Source: ELB16-189 sp018266435 (lineage in GTDB: Bacteria > Bacteroidota > Bacteroidia > Cytophagales > Cyclobacteriaceae). From it: DNA of 64,000 bases. The first letter of the stretch is position 1. Every line of letters starts with the position of its first letter. The DNA lies in contig CP126125.1 of NCBI GenBank assembly GCA_030123525.1, forward strand, positions 2,232,001-2,296,000, written 5' to 3'. The notes under the pieces were generated by a model. The model ran no database searches, was not told where the DNA came from, and saw nothing but the letters and a program-made list of their open reading frames with translations. Both the position numbers and the translations under genes were made by a program. Positions 1-8,308 of the stretch are shown one piece after another.

Positions 1-792
1 GAGTTTTTAACTTTTCCTGATTTTTCTCAGTTCTTCAATCAAAAAGTAATCCTTGCAGCATTTACCATTGCTGCGGTGGCAAGCCTTGAAACACTATTGA
101 ACATTGAGGCTACTGATAAACTCGACCAGTATCACCGGGTCACACCACTCGATCGCGAATTAAAAGCACAAGGTGTTGCCAATGTTCTTGCAGGATTGGT
201 TGGAGGGTTGCCTGTTACTTCGGTAGTGGTGCGAAGTTCTGCCAACGTGCAAGCGGGCGGTCGCAGTAAAGCATCGGCCATTACACATGGCCTTATTTTG
301 TTGTTGTCGGTGATGCTGATTCCGCAATTACTTCGGCTTATTCCGTTGTCGGCATTGGCGAGTATTCTCATGGTTACAGGATATAAATTGTCCAAGCCCG
401 TTTTGTTTAAAGAAATGTACCAAAACGGCCGGGCGCAGTTCATTCCTTTTGTTATTACATTGGTTGCGATTGTGCTTACCAATCTTTTGCTTGGAGTGTT
501 AGTTGGCCTGGTAGCTGCAATCTTCTTTATTTTAAAAACTAATTTTCAGCAAGCATTCATTTTAGTAAATGACAACCGCCACTTTCTGCTCAAGTTCACT
601 AAAGACGTTTCTTTTCTCCACAAATCAACCTTACGAAAATCATTTGAAAAAATTCCTGACGATGCCACGGTAACCATTGATGGTGCACAATCGCGCTTCA
701 TCGATCACGACATCCGTGAGATGATTAAAGATTATGTCGAAATATCCAAAACAAAAAATATCAGTGTGCAATTAAAATACTTAAGCTTATGA
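1..792 (+). CDS. SulP family inorganic anion transporter, C-terminal part
   Basis: The reading frame is already open at base 1, so the N-terminal membrane half lies outside the window. The visible part holds the last membrane helices (hydrophobic runs LILLLSVMLIPQLLRLIPL and VITLVAIVLTNLLLGVLVGL) and a conserved segment around SLETLLNIEATDKLD. After these comes a cytosolic tail resembling a STAS domain (VTIDGAQSRFIDHDIREMI). SulP proteins move sulfate, bicarbonate or other anions across the inner membrane. The stop overlaps the start of the carbonic anhydrase gene by four bases (ATGA), which suggests translational coupling and favours bicarbonate as substrate. That substrate is inference. Confidence 0.85.
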   Translation, partial: EFLTFPDFSQFFNQKVILAAFTIAAVASLETLLNIEATDKLDQYHRVTPLDRELKAQGVANVLAGLVGGLPVTSVVVRSSANVQAGGRSKASAITHGLILLLSVMLIPQLLRLIPLSALASILMVTGYKLSKPVLFKEMYQNGRAQFIPFVITLVAIVLTNLLLGVLVGLVAAIFFILKTNFQQAFILVNDNRHFLLKFTKDVSFLHKSTLRKSFEKIPDDATVTIDGAQSRFIDHDIREMIKDYVEISKTKNISVQLKYLSL

Positions 793-1439
793 ACAATCGA
801 GTCATTGAAGAATACAAACAACTATTGCTGCAAAACAAGGCGTGGGTAGAGCAGAAGACTTTAGAAGATGCTGATTTTTTTAAGAAACTATCGAAAATAC
901 AATCTCCTAAATTTTTGTGGATAGGTTGCTCTGACAGCCGCGTGCCTGCCAATGAAATTACAGGCACTAAGCCAGGCGAAGTATTTGTGCATCGAAATAT
1001 TGCCAACATGGTGGTAAATACTGATATGAATTTGCTCAGTGTACTGGATTATGCCGTGAACGTGTTAACGGTAGAGCACGTTATCGTGTGCGGCCATTAT
1101 GGATGCGGAGGGGTTCGTGCGGCTATGGGGCAGCAACAATATGGATTGATTGATAATTGGATTCGGGATATTAAAGATGTGTACCGCACGCACTATGAGG
1201 AACTGGAGGCGATTGCCGATTTGACTGCCCGCGAAAATAGATTGGTTGAGCTTAATGTAATCGAGCAAGTATATGATTTGAGTAAAACATCAATCATTCA
1301 AAGCGCGTGGAAAAAAAGGGGCGGTCCGTACATTCACGGTTGGGTGTATAACTTGGAAACCGGATTGATCAATGACCTCAACGTAACGTACCACAGTAAC
1401 TCAGAGCTGCCTGCTTTTTATCGATTGATGATTGATTGA
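789..1439 (+). CDS. beta-class carbonic anhydrase
   Basis: Reversible hydration of CO2 to bicarbonate, in the cytosol. The 216-residue protein is of usual length and shows the beta-class zinc site: C47 and D49 in CSDSRVP, and H103 and C106 in HYGCGG. The D49-R51 dyad of the active site and the HRNIAN motif (68-73) are present. It starts inside the stop of the SulP gene, so transporter and enzyme are probably made together. The pair could feed bicarbonate to carboxylases or take part in pH control. The C-terminal part (VYNLETGLINDLNVTY) also matches the family. Confidence 0.95.
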   Translation: MNNRVIEEYKQLLLQNKAWVEQKTLEDADFFKKLSKIQSPKFLWIGCSDSRVPANEITGTKPGEVFVHRNIANMVVNTDMNLLSVLDYAVNVLTVEHVIVCGHYGCGGVRAAMGQQQYGLIDNWIRDIKDVYRTHYEELEAIADLTARENRLVELNVIEQVYDLSKTSIIQSAWKKRGGPYIHGWVYNLETGLINDLNVTYHSNSELPAFYRLMID

Positions 1440-1462
1440 CCGAAATAATTTTTATTTGTATT

Positions 1463-1550
1463 TCGTCTCCTGTGGATTTTACGATGTGTGGGCGGGTAAC
1501 GAAACGATTGTTCACTTTGCATCGTCCCCAAAAAAAGGAGACGATGCAAA
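1463..1550. repeat. intergenic inverted repeats with alternative pairing
   Basis: Between the convergent carbonic anhydrase and RNA methylase genes, an 11-bp perfect inverted repeat (TTTGCATCGTC at 1516-1526, GACGATGCAAA at 1540-1550) encloses a 13-base loop. The right arm overlaps AGGAGACGA (1536-1544), which can instead pair with TCGTCTCCT at 1463-1471. The two foldings exclude each other. Neither strand shows a T-tract after the stem, so it is not a classical terminator. Confidence 0.5.
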
Positions 1551-1573
1551 ACAATAACAGTTCGCTTCTAACT

Positions 1574-2362
1574 TCAAACTCCCCGCTGCCTCAATACCTC
1601 AAACACTACCACAGCCGCAGCATTAGAAACATTCATGCTGTCAATTTTGCCGCGCATGGGAATGATGATGTTGGCATCAGAATTTTTAGTCCAAGCTTCT
1701 GATAAACCTGTAGCTTCCGTGCCCATAACAATGGCCGTTGGCTGTGTAAAATCAATTTGATGGTACGGCTTAGCCGATTGAAGCGATGTGCAAAAAATAT
1801 GGATTTGATTTTTTTTCAGCCAATCAATAGTTTCTTCCGATGAGGCAGCCGCGAGTTGGTTGGTAAACACACAACCCACGCTTGAACGGATTACATTGGG
1901 GTTGTAAAAATCTGTTTGCAGATCGCAGATGATCACCGCATCTACGGCCGCTGCATCGGCTGTGCGCAACATGGCACCCAGGTTGCCGGGTTTCTCCACG
2001 GACTCTAAAATCAACACAAGTGGATTTTTTTTTAGTTTGATTTCTGAAAGTAAATGTGCTTTTTGCCCGGCCACGGCAATCAATCCGCCCGATCCTTCAC
2101 GTACGGCAATTTTTTCAAATACTTCTGTTGAAACAGGAATGATGAGTTTGTCGTTTTTCAGTTTCTCCGGTAACTCATCAAATGAAATGATCTCGTCACA
2201 AAAAAAAATATTACCGATTTTATAACCGGCTTCAATGGCCCATTCAATCTCACGTTTTCCTTCAATGATAAAAAGTTTTTGTTTCCTGCGTTCGCGAGGT
2301 TTTTCCAGTGCCAACAGGCTTTTTATTTTTGGGTTTTGAAGGCTGGTGATTTTAAAATGCAT
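1574..2362 (-). CDS. TrmH/SpoU family RNA 2'-O-methyltransferase
   Basis: SAM-dependent 2'-O-ribose methylation of tRNA or rRNA; the target base cannot be told from the sequence. The N-terminus (SLQNPKIKSLLALEKPRERRKQ) is the SpoU substrate-binding domain. The C-terminal SPOUT knot has the three family motifs: ESVEKPGNLGAMLRTAD, MGTEATGLSEAW and IPMRGKIDSMNVSNAAAV. I use the ATG at 2362 (262 aa), because the frame upstream codes for a non-conserved extension. It faces away from the DUF4412 gene and converges on the carbonic anhydrase gene. Confidence 0.9.
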   Translation of the reverse strand: MHFKITSLQNPKIKSLLALEKPRERRKQKLFIIEGKREIEWAIEAGYKIGNIFFCDEIISFDELPEKLKNDKLIIPVSTEVFEKIAVREGSGGLIAVAGQKAHLLSEIKLKKNPLVLILESVEKPGNLGAMLRTADAAAVDAVIICDLQTDFYNPNVIRSSVGCVFTNQLAAASSEETIDWLKKNQIHIFCTSLQSAKPYHQIDFTQPTAIVMGTEATGLSEAWTKNSDANIIIPMRGKIDSMNVSNAAAVVVFEVLRQRGV

Positions 2363-2524
2363 GGCGCAAGATAACTGGAAACTTATTACCGGATGCTGAG
2401 AACTTGATACGGGTGGCAGAACAATTTGTAATCTGAAACTTGCCACTGGGTTGTCCCTCCTAAACCTGTGATTTTTTCACTAAAAATTATTCTTACCTTG
2501 CTTATTCAACAATAAACCTATTCT

Positions 2525-3352
2525 ATGAAAAGATTAATAATCATTCTGTTTTTATCGGTTGCCTGGCAACTTAACGCACAAACTTTTGAAGGCACCATTA
2601 AATGGTCAATGAAAATGAATATTACTGATCCTGCCATGAAAGCCAAGATGGCAGAAGGTCAGCAAAAAATGCAAGACCCGGCCAACCAGGCCAAGATGAA
2701 AGAACTTCAGGAAAAAATGAAAGACCCACAGTTTAAGGCCATGATGGAAAACAATCCGCAGATGAAAGCCATGATTGAAAAAATGGCACAAGGTGCATCG
2801 TCTGGTGATATGATGGGCAGCATGATGCCCAAAGGGATGACCGTTAGAATCAAAGGAGCAAACTCACTGACTACTACTGAAGGTGGAATGATGCCCGGAG
2901 ATATACTTCATACGCCTGACAAATCTGTACTCATCGATCGGGAAAATAAAACGTATAGCAACATGCCTTCGGGCAGCAGTTCTGACCAGACCGAAAGAAC
3001 GAAACCAACCATTACCAAAACGTCTGAGACCGCTACCATCCTGGGGCATATTTGTTCAAAATATATAGTTACCCTTAATGAGCACGGTAAAACAATTACC
3101 TCTAATATCTGGACAACCACAGATTTTAAAGACATTGATATGAAAGCCTTTGCCCGGCAACGAATGGGTAAAGGTCAATCATTATTTTACGAAGGTGTAG
3201 AGGGAATGCCATTGAAGGTTGAGTCCATTGTGCCGCAGGGAAACATGATTATGGAAGTAGTTGACATCAAACGTGAGTCGCTTAGTTCTTCCTTGTTTAC
3301 CATTCCCAGCGACTATAAAGAAACACAAGGTATGTTTGGAGGTGTGCGCTGA
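2525..3352 (+). CDS. DUF4412-like exported protein with a Met-rich repeat region
   Basis: A signal peptide (MKRLIIILFLSVAWQLNAQ) sends this 275-residue protein to the periplasm or outer membrane. Residues about 30-105 are a hydrophilic, methionine-rich run built on a degenerate unit like DPxxxAKMxExQxKM, probably helical. The rest (ILHTPDKSVLIDRENKTYSN, then ILGHICSKYIVTL) matches the DUF4412 type, a beta-rich family common in Bacteroidota whose function is unknown. The Met-rich run could bind metal such as copper, which is speculation. It is transcribed alone and followed by a clear terminator. A weak promoter-like TTACCTTG lies at 2493-2500. Confidence 0.75.
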   Translation: MKRLIIILFLSVAWQLNAQTFEGTIKWSMKMNITDPAMKAKMAEGQQKMQDPANQAKMKELQEKMKDPQFKAMMENNPQMKAMIEKMAQGASSGDMMGSMMPKGMTVRIKGANSLTTTEGGMMPGDILHTPDKSVLIDRENKTYSNMPSGSSSDQTERTKPTITKTSETATILGHICSKYIVTLNEHGKTITSNIWTTTDFKDIDMKAFARQRMGKGQSLFYEGVEGMPLKVESIVPQGNMIMEVVDIKRESLSSSLFTIPSDYKETQGMFGGVR

Positions 3353-3357
3353 AAAAA

Positions 3358-3390
3358 AAAAAAACCGGTTATCGTACCGGTTTTTTTATT
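3358..3390 (+). terminator. Rho-independent terminator after the DUF4412 gene
   Basis: ACCGGT at 3364-3369 and its copy at 3376-3381 form a stem around the loop TATCGT. An A-run precedes it and a run of seven T follows, so the stem can extend through A-T pairs. It sits six bases after the stop codon. Confidence 0.85.
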
Positions 3391-3535
3391 TTTGCAGCAG
3401 CTATGAGCGTTTGGGCAATAACGTAACTGCCCACCACAGAGAGATCATTGCCCCAAGCATTGAAAATAGTTATCACCTGTAGAATTGTTTTTTTACCGTT
3501 TAACTACTGTTGGTAAGTTTCTATTAATTTATCGG

Positions 3536-3544
3536 TAACTTTTG
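3536..3544 (+). promoter_or_regulatory. possible -7 element for the M13 peptidase gene
   Basis: TAACTTTTG, which is TAnnTTTG with one extra T, ends 17 bases before the ATG at 3562. The match is imperfect, but the distance agrees with the perfect elements elsewhere in the window. Confidence 0.35.
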
Positions 3545-3561
3545 TTATTCAATTTTTAGTT

Positions 3562-5580
3562 ATGAAGAAAATCACACACGTCTTATTTCTTTTATTACTT
3601 ACAACAGCTTGTCAGCAAACTGCCGATAGGCATGCCCAACGCATTGTTGTAACAGGAATAGACTCATCCAAAAAACCAGGTGATGATTTTTTTACCTACG
3701 TCAATGGCATTTGGTACGACTCGGCACAGATACCGGCCAGCCAGGCAGGTGTAGGTTCATATTCTTTTCTAAATTTTCCACAGCGCATCCGGCTGCGCAG
3801 AATTTTGGATAGCGTTTCGGGTTCCAATAACCCAGTTGGAAGTATTGAACAAAAAGTAGGTGATTTTTATGCTTCGGGTATGGATACCGTTGCTATTAAC
3901 AAACGCGGGTATGAACCCATCAAACCTATACTTGCCAGCATTGATGCCATAACTAATGTGCCAGCATTATTACAGGTAGTGGCAGAAGAACAGAAAACAG
4001 GCGATGCATCCATCATCGGTTTCTATGTTGGCCCCGATGACAAAAAGAGCACTGTTAATATTGTACAATTTTTTCAGACCGGAATTGGTTTGCCTGAGCG
4101 GGAGTATTATTTCAAGACAGATTCTTCTACGCTCGGTATTCAGAAAGCCTATAAAAAATACCTCTCCACCTTGTTTGAATTAACCGGAAGCAATGCAGAC
4201 GCAGCAAAGAAAAATGCTGCAATTACCTATGACATCGAAAAGCAGTTGGCAACTGCCCACCGAACTAATATTGAACTACGCGATGTAAAGGCTAATTACA
4301 ATAAACGGACAGTTGCTGACCTTTCAAAAAAACACCCGGCTCTTGCTTGGAATACGTTGCTCAGCAATTTAGGAATAAAGACAGATTCTGTTAATGTAGG
4401 ACAACCTGCGTATTATGATCAACTAAATGTCATGCTGAAATCCATTTCCATCAACGATTGGAAAACCTATTTGAAAGCTAATGCACTGACTAATTATGCC
4501 AATTTTTTAAGCCAACCTTTTGCCGATGCCTCCTTTGCTTATACTAAAATATTAACAGGTCAGGCAGTAAAGAAGCCACGCACAGAAGAGATGACGCAGG
4601 TGGTTGACCGCTCGCTGGGCCAGGCCTTGGCACAGTTATATGTAAAAAAATATTTTCCGCAAGAAGCCAAGAAACGCATGGAAGGATTGGTTGATAACCT
4701 GCAAAAAGCTTTTGAAGAGCGCATCAATAAACTAGATTGGATGAGCCAGGCTACCAAAGATAAGGCGAAAGAAAAATTACACGCCTTCTCCCGGAAAATT
4801 GGTTACCCGGATAAATGGAGAGATTACTCAACGGTTGAAGTAAAAAGAGATACGTATTTTGAAAACCGCCTGTCGGCCAATAAAAATGATTACCGCTACA
4901 GCCTTGCCAAAATAGATCAACCGGTTGACCGCACCGAATGGTTAACCACTCCACCCACCGTTACTGCTTACAATAATCCCCCGATGAATGAAATAGTTTT
5001 TCCTGCAGGAATTCTTCAGACTCCTTATTTCGATTTGTATGCCGATGATGCGCTCAACTACGGTGGCATTGGTATGGTAATCGGCCATGAAATAACTCAT
5101 TCGTTTGATGATCAGGGAGCACAATATGACAAAGACGGTAACGTGAAAAACTGGTGGACAAAAGAAGATTACGAAAAGTTTAAAACCAGAACTCAACAGG
5201 TAATTGATCAATACAACGTATTTACCGTGCTCGATTCGTTACACATTAAAGGTGCACTAACGGTGGGAGAAAACACAGCCGATATTGCAGGGGTAGCTAT
5301 AGCCTACGATGCATTTAAACTAACTGAACAAGGAAAAGATACCACCAAGATAGACGGCTTCACGCCCGATCAACGTTTCTTCATCTCGATTGCAAGGATA
5401 TGGCGTGTAAAAACCAGAGAAGAATATATGCGAATGTATGTAAATACTAATCCACACTCACCAGCCAAATGGCGCGTAAACGGTCCCTTGATGAATTTTA
5501 CTCCATTCTATAAAGCATTTAACGTACAACCCGAAGAAAGAATGTACAAACCGGAGAATGAGAGGATAGTGGTTTGGTAG
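3562..5580 (+). CDS. M13 family metallopeptidase (neprilysin/PepO type), lipoprotein
   Basis: A zinc endopeptidase that cuts oligopeptides outside the cytoplasm. The signal peptide ends in a lipobox with the lipidated cysteine at C17 (LLTTAC). The N-terminal M13 domain begins near residue 38 (KPGDDFFTYVNGIW). The catalytic HEITH is at about 509-513, the third zinc ligand is E570 in ENTAD, and the family signature GHEITHSFDDQGAQYD follows. The C-terminal tryptophan (RIVVW) is typical. At 672 residues it has full family length. It converges on the arginine decarboxylase gene with a small shared hairpin between the two. Confidence 0.95.
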   Translation: MKKITHVLFLLLLTTACQQTADRHAQRIVVTGIDSSKKPGDDFFTYVNGIWYDSAQIPASQAGVGSYSFLNFPQRIRLRRILDSVSGSNNPVGSIEQKVGDFYASGMDTVAINKRGYEPIKPILASIDAITNVPALLQVVAEEQKTGDASIIGFYVGPDDKKSTVNIVQFFQTGIGLPEREYYFKTDSSTLGIQKAYKKYLSTLFELTGSNADAAKKNAAITYDIEKQLATAHRTNIELRDVKANYNKRTVADLSKKHPALAWNTLLSNLGIKTDSVNVGQPAYYDQLNVMLKSISINDWKTYLKANALTNYANFLSQPFADASFAYTKILTGQAVKKPRTEEMTQVVDRSLGQALAQLYVKKYFPQEAKKRMEGLVDNLQKAFEERINKLDWMSQATKDKAKEKLHAFSRKIGYPDKWRDYSTVEVKRDTYFENRLSANKNDYRYSLAKIDQPVDRTEWLTTPPTVTAYNNPPMNEIVFPAGILQTPYFDLYADDALNYGGIGMVIGHEITHSFDDQGAQYDKDGNVKNWWTKEDYEKFKTRTQQVIDQYNVFTVLDSLHIKGALTVGENTADIAGVAIAYDAFKLTEQGKDTTKIDGFTPDQRFFISIARIWRVKTREEYMRMYVNTNPHSPAKWRVNGPLMNFTPFYKAFNVQPEERMYKPENERIVVW

Positions 5581-5593
5581 TATAAAACTTCTT

Positions 5594-5609
5594 GTAGCAG
5601 AACTGCTAC
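5594..5609. repeat. palindrome between convergent genes
   Basis: GTAGCAG-aa-CTGCTAC is a perfect 7-bp inverted repeat with a two-base loop. It overlaps the stop of the arginine decarboxylase gene. It may slow polymerases coming from both sides, but there is no T-tract. Confidence 0.4.
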
Positions 5610-7054
5610 TTCACACTGCCAATCGGGTTCTTATGTTTACGGTGGCCTTTCCCCACCGGCTTCTCTTCGTAGTAGCCAAGAATTTTCATCATGCCATCGG
5701 CTGTTTGCTCAGGGGCAAATAATTCGGTAGAAATTTCTCCGTCATCGTTGCGGTCAATCAGCACATGCTTGGGTGCGGGGATCAGGCAATGCTGAATACC
5801 TCCGTATCCGCCCAGCGATTCCTGATAGGCGCCTGTATGAAAAAAGCCGAGGTATAAATTCTCTTCATCATTGATCATGGGCAAAAACACTTCACCGGTG
5901 TGTGCTTCGCTGTTGTAGTAATCGTGGCTGTCGCATGTGAGGCCGCCAATATTCACTTTGTGGTAAGGGTCGTCCCATTTATTTACAGGCAGCAAAATAT
6001 ATTTTTGATTCAATCCCCACACATCGGGCAAGTGTGTGATGAAGGAGCCGTCAATCATGTACCAAAGCTCTTTGTCGTTTTGCAGTTTCTGATCAACTAC
6101 TGAGTATAAAATTCCGCCACTTTCGGCTACGGTAAAACTTCCAAACTCGGTGAAGATATTAGGCACGGGTACATTGTTCTTTTCACAAATCCATTTGATG
6201 TTTTCCACAATCTGCTCAATCATGTACTTGTAATCGTAATGAAACGTGAGTGATTGTTTTACCGGAAATCCGCCCCCGATATCGATGGAGTCAAGTGTGG
6301 GACATATTTTTTTTATCTCACAGTATTTAAAAATAAACCGGCTCAGTTCACTCCAGTAATAGGCCGTGTCTTTGATGCCTGTGTTGATGAAGAAATGCAA
6401 CATTTTAAGTGAGGCCTTCGTGCTCGTTTGTATTTTTTCTTTATAGAGCGTGTTGATATCGCCATAGCGGATGCCCAGGCGTGAAGTGTAAAACTCAAAC
6501 TTAGGCTCCTCATCGGCTGCTACCCGGATGCCCACCTGATAGGGTTTGGTGGCAAACTTTTCATAGTGGTCAATTTCACTCAGGTTATCCAAAATGGGGA
6601 TACAGGTAAAGCCCTCATTAATCAATTCGGTGATGTATTCTTTGTACTTCGGCATTTTAAAACCGTTGCACAGAATAAATGTATTCTTAGCTATTTTTCC
6701 CCGCTCAAATAACGTTCGTACAATAGGAATATCGAAGGACGATGAGGTCTCGATATGAATATCGTTTTTCAATGCCTCCTCCAAAATAAAGTCGTAGTGC
6801 GAAGATTTTGTACAGTAGCAATACTTATAAGTGCCATTATACTTAAACCGCTCCATGGCATTAGTAAAAGCCGTTTGAGCAAACCGTATATTTTCGCTGA
6901 TGCGTGGCAAATAGGTAAAACGGAGCGGAGTGCCGTATTGTTTAATGATATCCATCAGGGGCACGTCATTGAACAACAGTTCGTGATCACGCACTTTAAA
7001 TTCTCGTTGTGGAAATTCAAAGGTCTGCTCTATCAGTTCACGGTAGCTTTTCAT
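5606..7054 (-). CDS. arginine decarboxylase (alanine-racemase-fold, PLP-dependent)
   Basis: Decarboxylation of arginine to agmatine, the first step of polyamine synthesis by this route. The 482-residue protein is of the short type seen in Bacteroidota, not the 630-residue SpeA. The PLP lysine is probably K83 in YCYCTKSSH. The phosphate-binding glycine turn is IDIGGGFPV (about 260), and the second-subunit active-site cysteine lies in LTCDSHDYYN. EFGSFTVAESGG corresponds to the family EPGR region. The neighbouring divergent arginase-family gene fits a role in arginine use. Other ODC-fold amino acid decarboxylases remain possible. Confidence 0.8.
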   Translation of the reverse strand: MKSYRELIEQTFEFPQREFKVRDHELLFNDVPLMDIIKQYGTPLRFTYLPRISENIRFAQTAFTNAMERFKYNGTYKYCYCTKSSHYDFILEEALKNDIHIETSSSFDIPIVRTLFERGKIAKNTFILCNGFKMPKYKEYITELINEGFTCIPILDNLSEIDHYEKFATKPYQVGIRVAADEEPKFEFYTSRLGIRYGDINTLYKEKIQTSTKASLKMLHFFINTGIKDTAYYWSELSRFIFKYCEIKKICPTLDSIDIGGGFPVKQSLTFHYDYKYMIEQIVENIKWICEKNNVPVPNIFTEFGSFTVAESGGILYSVVDQKLQNDKELWYMIDGSFITHLPDVWGLNQKYILLPVNKWDDPYHKVNIGGLTCDSHDYYNSEAHTGEVFLPMINDEENLYLGFFHTGAYQESLGGYGGIQHCLIPAPKHVLIDRNDDGEISTELFAPEQTADGMMKILGYYEEKPVGKGHRKHKNPIGSVK

Positions 7055-7296
7055 TTCTAATTCATTGATTACTTAATTCGCTGATTCGTAGGTTAATTCA
7101 CCTTCGGATCGGTAAATTTAAAGGATGCAATATTCCGATAAAATTGCCATCTTTGCAATGGATTGACAGGTTATGACAAACCCCTTATCATTTCGGTTTT
7201 TCGCAGTAGCCCACGCACTGCCCGACTTCTAAGTAAGCCGTTTCTCTCCCCATTTTTTTAATTTTTTAGTCATAATTTTTAATTCAATAATAACTT

Positions 7297-8259
7297 GTGA
7301 AAGAGATCAAGATCATCGAGGTAAAGTCAGAAATCGGAGCCGGCACCCGGGGTGCAAGCCTGGGTGTGGAAGCTATGAAAATAGCCAGCCTCGATTTGAA
7401 ATCAGACCTGTTTAGAAAATACGATTCGGTTGAAGTAGAGAACGTAAACGAATTGTTGTTTGACGGGGCTGAACATACCTATGCCAAATTTATAGACGGT
7501 GTACTGGTCATGGAAGAGCGTGTTTGCCTAGAGGTGTACGAACAGCTTTTTGATGATTATTTCCCGTTGATTATGGCAGGTGATCATTCAACGGCTTACG
7601 GAACTATTGCCGGAATAAAAAAAGCATACCCTAAAAAACGTTTAGGGGTAATCTGGATCGATGCTCATGCTGATCTTCACACACCGTTTACCACCCCATC
7701 GGGCAATATGCACGGCATGCCGCTGGCTATGGCTTTTGGAATTGATAACCTGGAGAACAAAGTAAATGATCCGCGAGGAACTACACTTGAATACTGGGAG
7801 CAGATTAAAAATGTAGGCGTACCCGGGGCTAAGATTAACCCCGAAGACCTGGTGTACATTGCTGTGCGCGATTTGGAAAAACCCGAAAACTACCTGATCA
7901 ATAAATTTAATATCAATTTTATTGAAGTAGAAGAGGTGAAAAAGAAAGGCCCTGAAGATGCAGCTCACCGGGCCCTGAAGATGCTTGACCACTGTGACAT
8001 TATTTATGTTTCGTTTGATGTAGATAGCATTGACAGCCGGTTTTCTACCGGCACAGGCACTCCCGTTCCCAATGGACTAACCGTGGAAGAAGCCAAAACA
8101 CTGAATGCAGAACTGTGCAAAGATCCTAAAATCTGTGCTTACGAAATTGTGGAAGTAAACCCCACACTTGATACCGAAAACCGAATGGCCGAAAGTGCCT
8201 TCGAAATTCTGGAAGCCTCAGCCAAATCCATTGAAACAAGACCTGTATTAGCCGAATAA
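7297..8259 (+). CDS. arginase/agmatinase family ureohydrolase
   Basis: A dimanganese hydrolase that releases urea from arginine or agmatine. The metal ligands are visible: H97 in AGDHS, D122, H124 and D126 in DAHADLH, and the aspartates of SFDVDSID. The SGNMHGMPLA segment resembles true arginases, whereas the divergent arginine decarboxylase next door would favour agmatinase, so the substrate is open. Translation starts at GTG 7297; no ATG in this frame gives the family N-terminus. The 242-base gap to the decarboxylase presumably holds both promoters, but I see no perfect TAnnTTTG there. Confidence 0.85.
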   Translation: MKEIKIIEVKSEIGAGTRGASLGVEAMKIASLDLKSDLFRKYDSVEVENVNELLFDGAEHTYAKFIDGVLVMEERVCLEVYEQLFDDYFPLIMAGDHSTAYGTIAGIKKAYPKKRLGVIWIDAHADLHTPFTTPSGNMHGMPLAMAFGIDNLENKVNDPRGTTLEYWEQIKNVGVPGAKINPEDLVYIAVRDLEKPENYLINKFNINFIEVEEVKKKGPEDAAHRALKMLDHCDIIYVSFDVDSIDSRFSTGTGTPVPNGLTVEEAKTLNAELCKDPKICAYEIVEVNPTLDTENRMAESAFEILEASAKSIETRPVLAE

Positions 8260-8276
8260 TCATCTTGCTGATGATT
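8258..8276 (+). repeat. small hairpin after the arginase-family gene
   Basis: AATCATC-ttgct-GATGATT is a perfect 7-bp stem that begins in the stop codon. No T-tract follows, so it is more likely an mRNA 3' stabiliser or pause site than a terminator. The nuclease gene starts 32 bases further on. Confidence 0.35.
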
Positions 8277-8308
8277 GAATTATCTGTCATCTTTAGGCTT
8301 TCAGTAGC

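Noticed and set aside
1436..1702. 88-codon plus-strand frame after the carbonic anhydrase gene
   Set aside because: It overlaps the RNA methylase gene, has no family features, and its middle is made of the inverted-repeat region.
2606..2791. histidine- and phenylalanine-rich minus-strand frame
   Set aside because: It is the antisense of the Met-rich repeat of the DUF4412-like gene.
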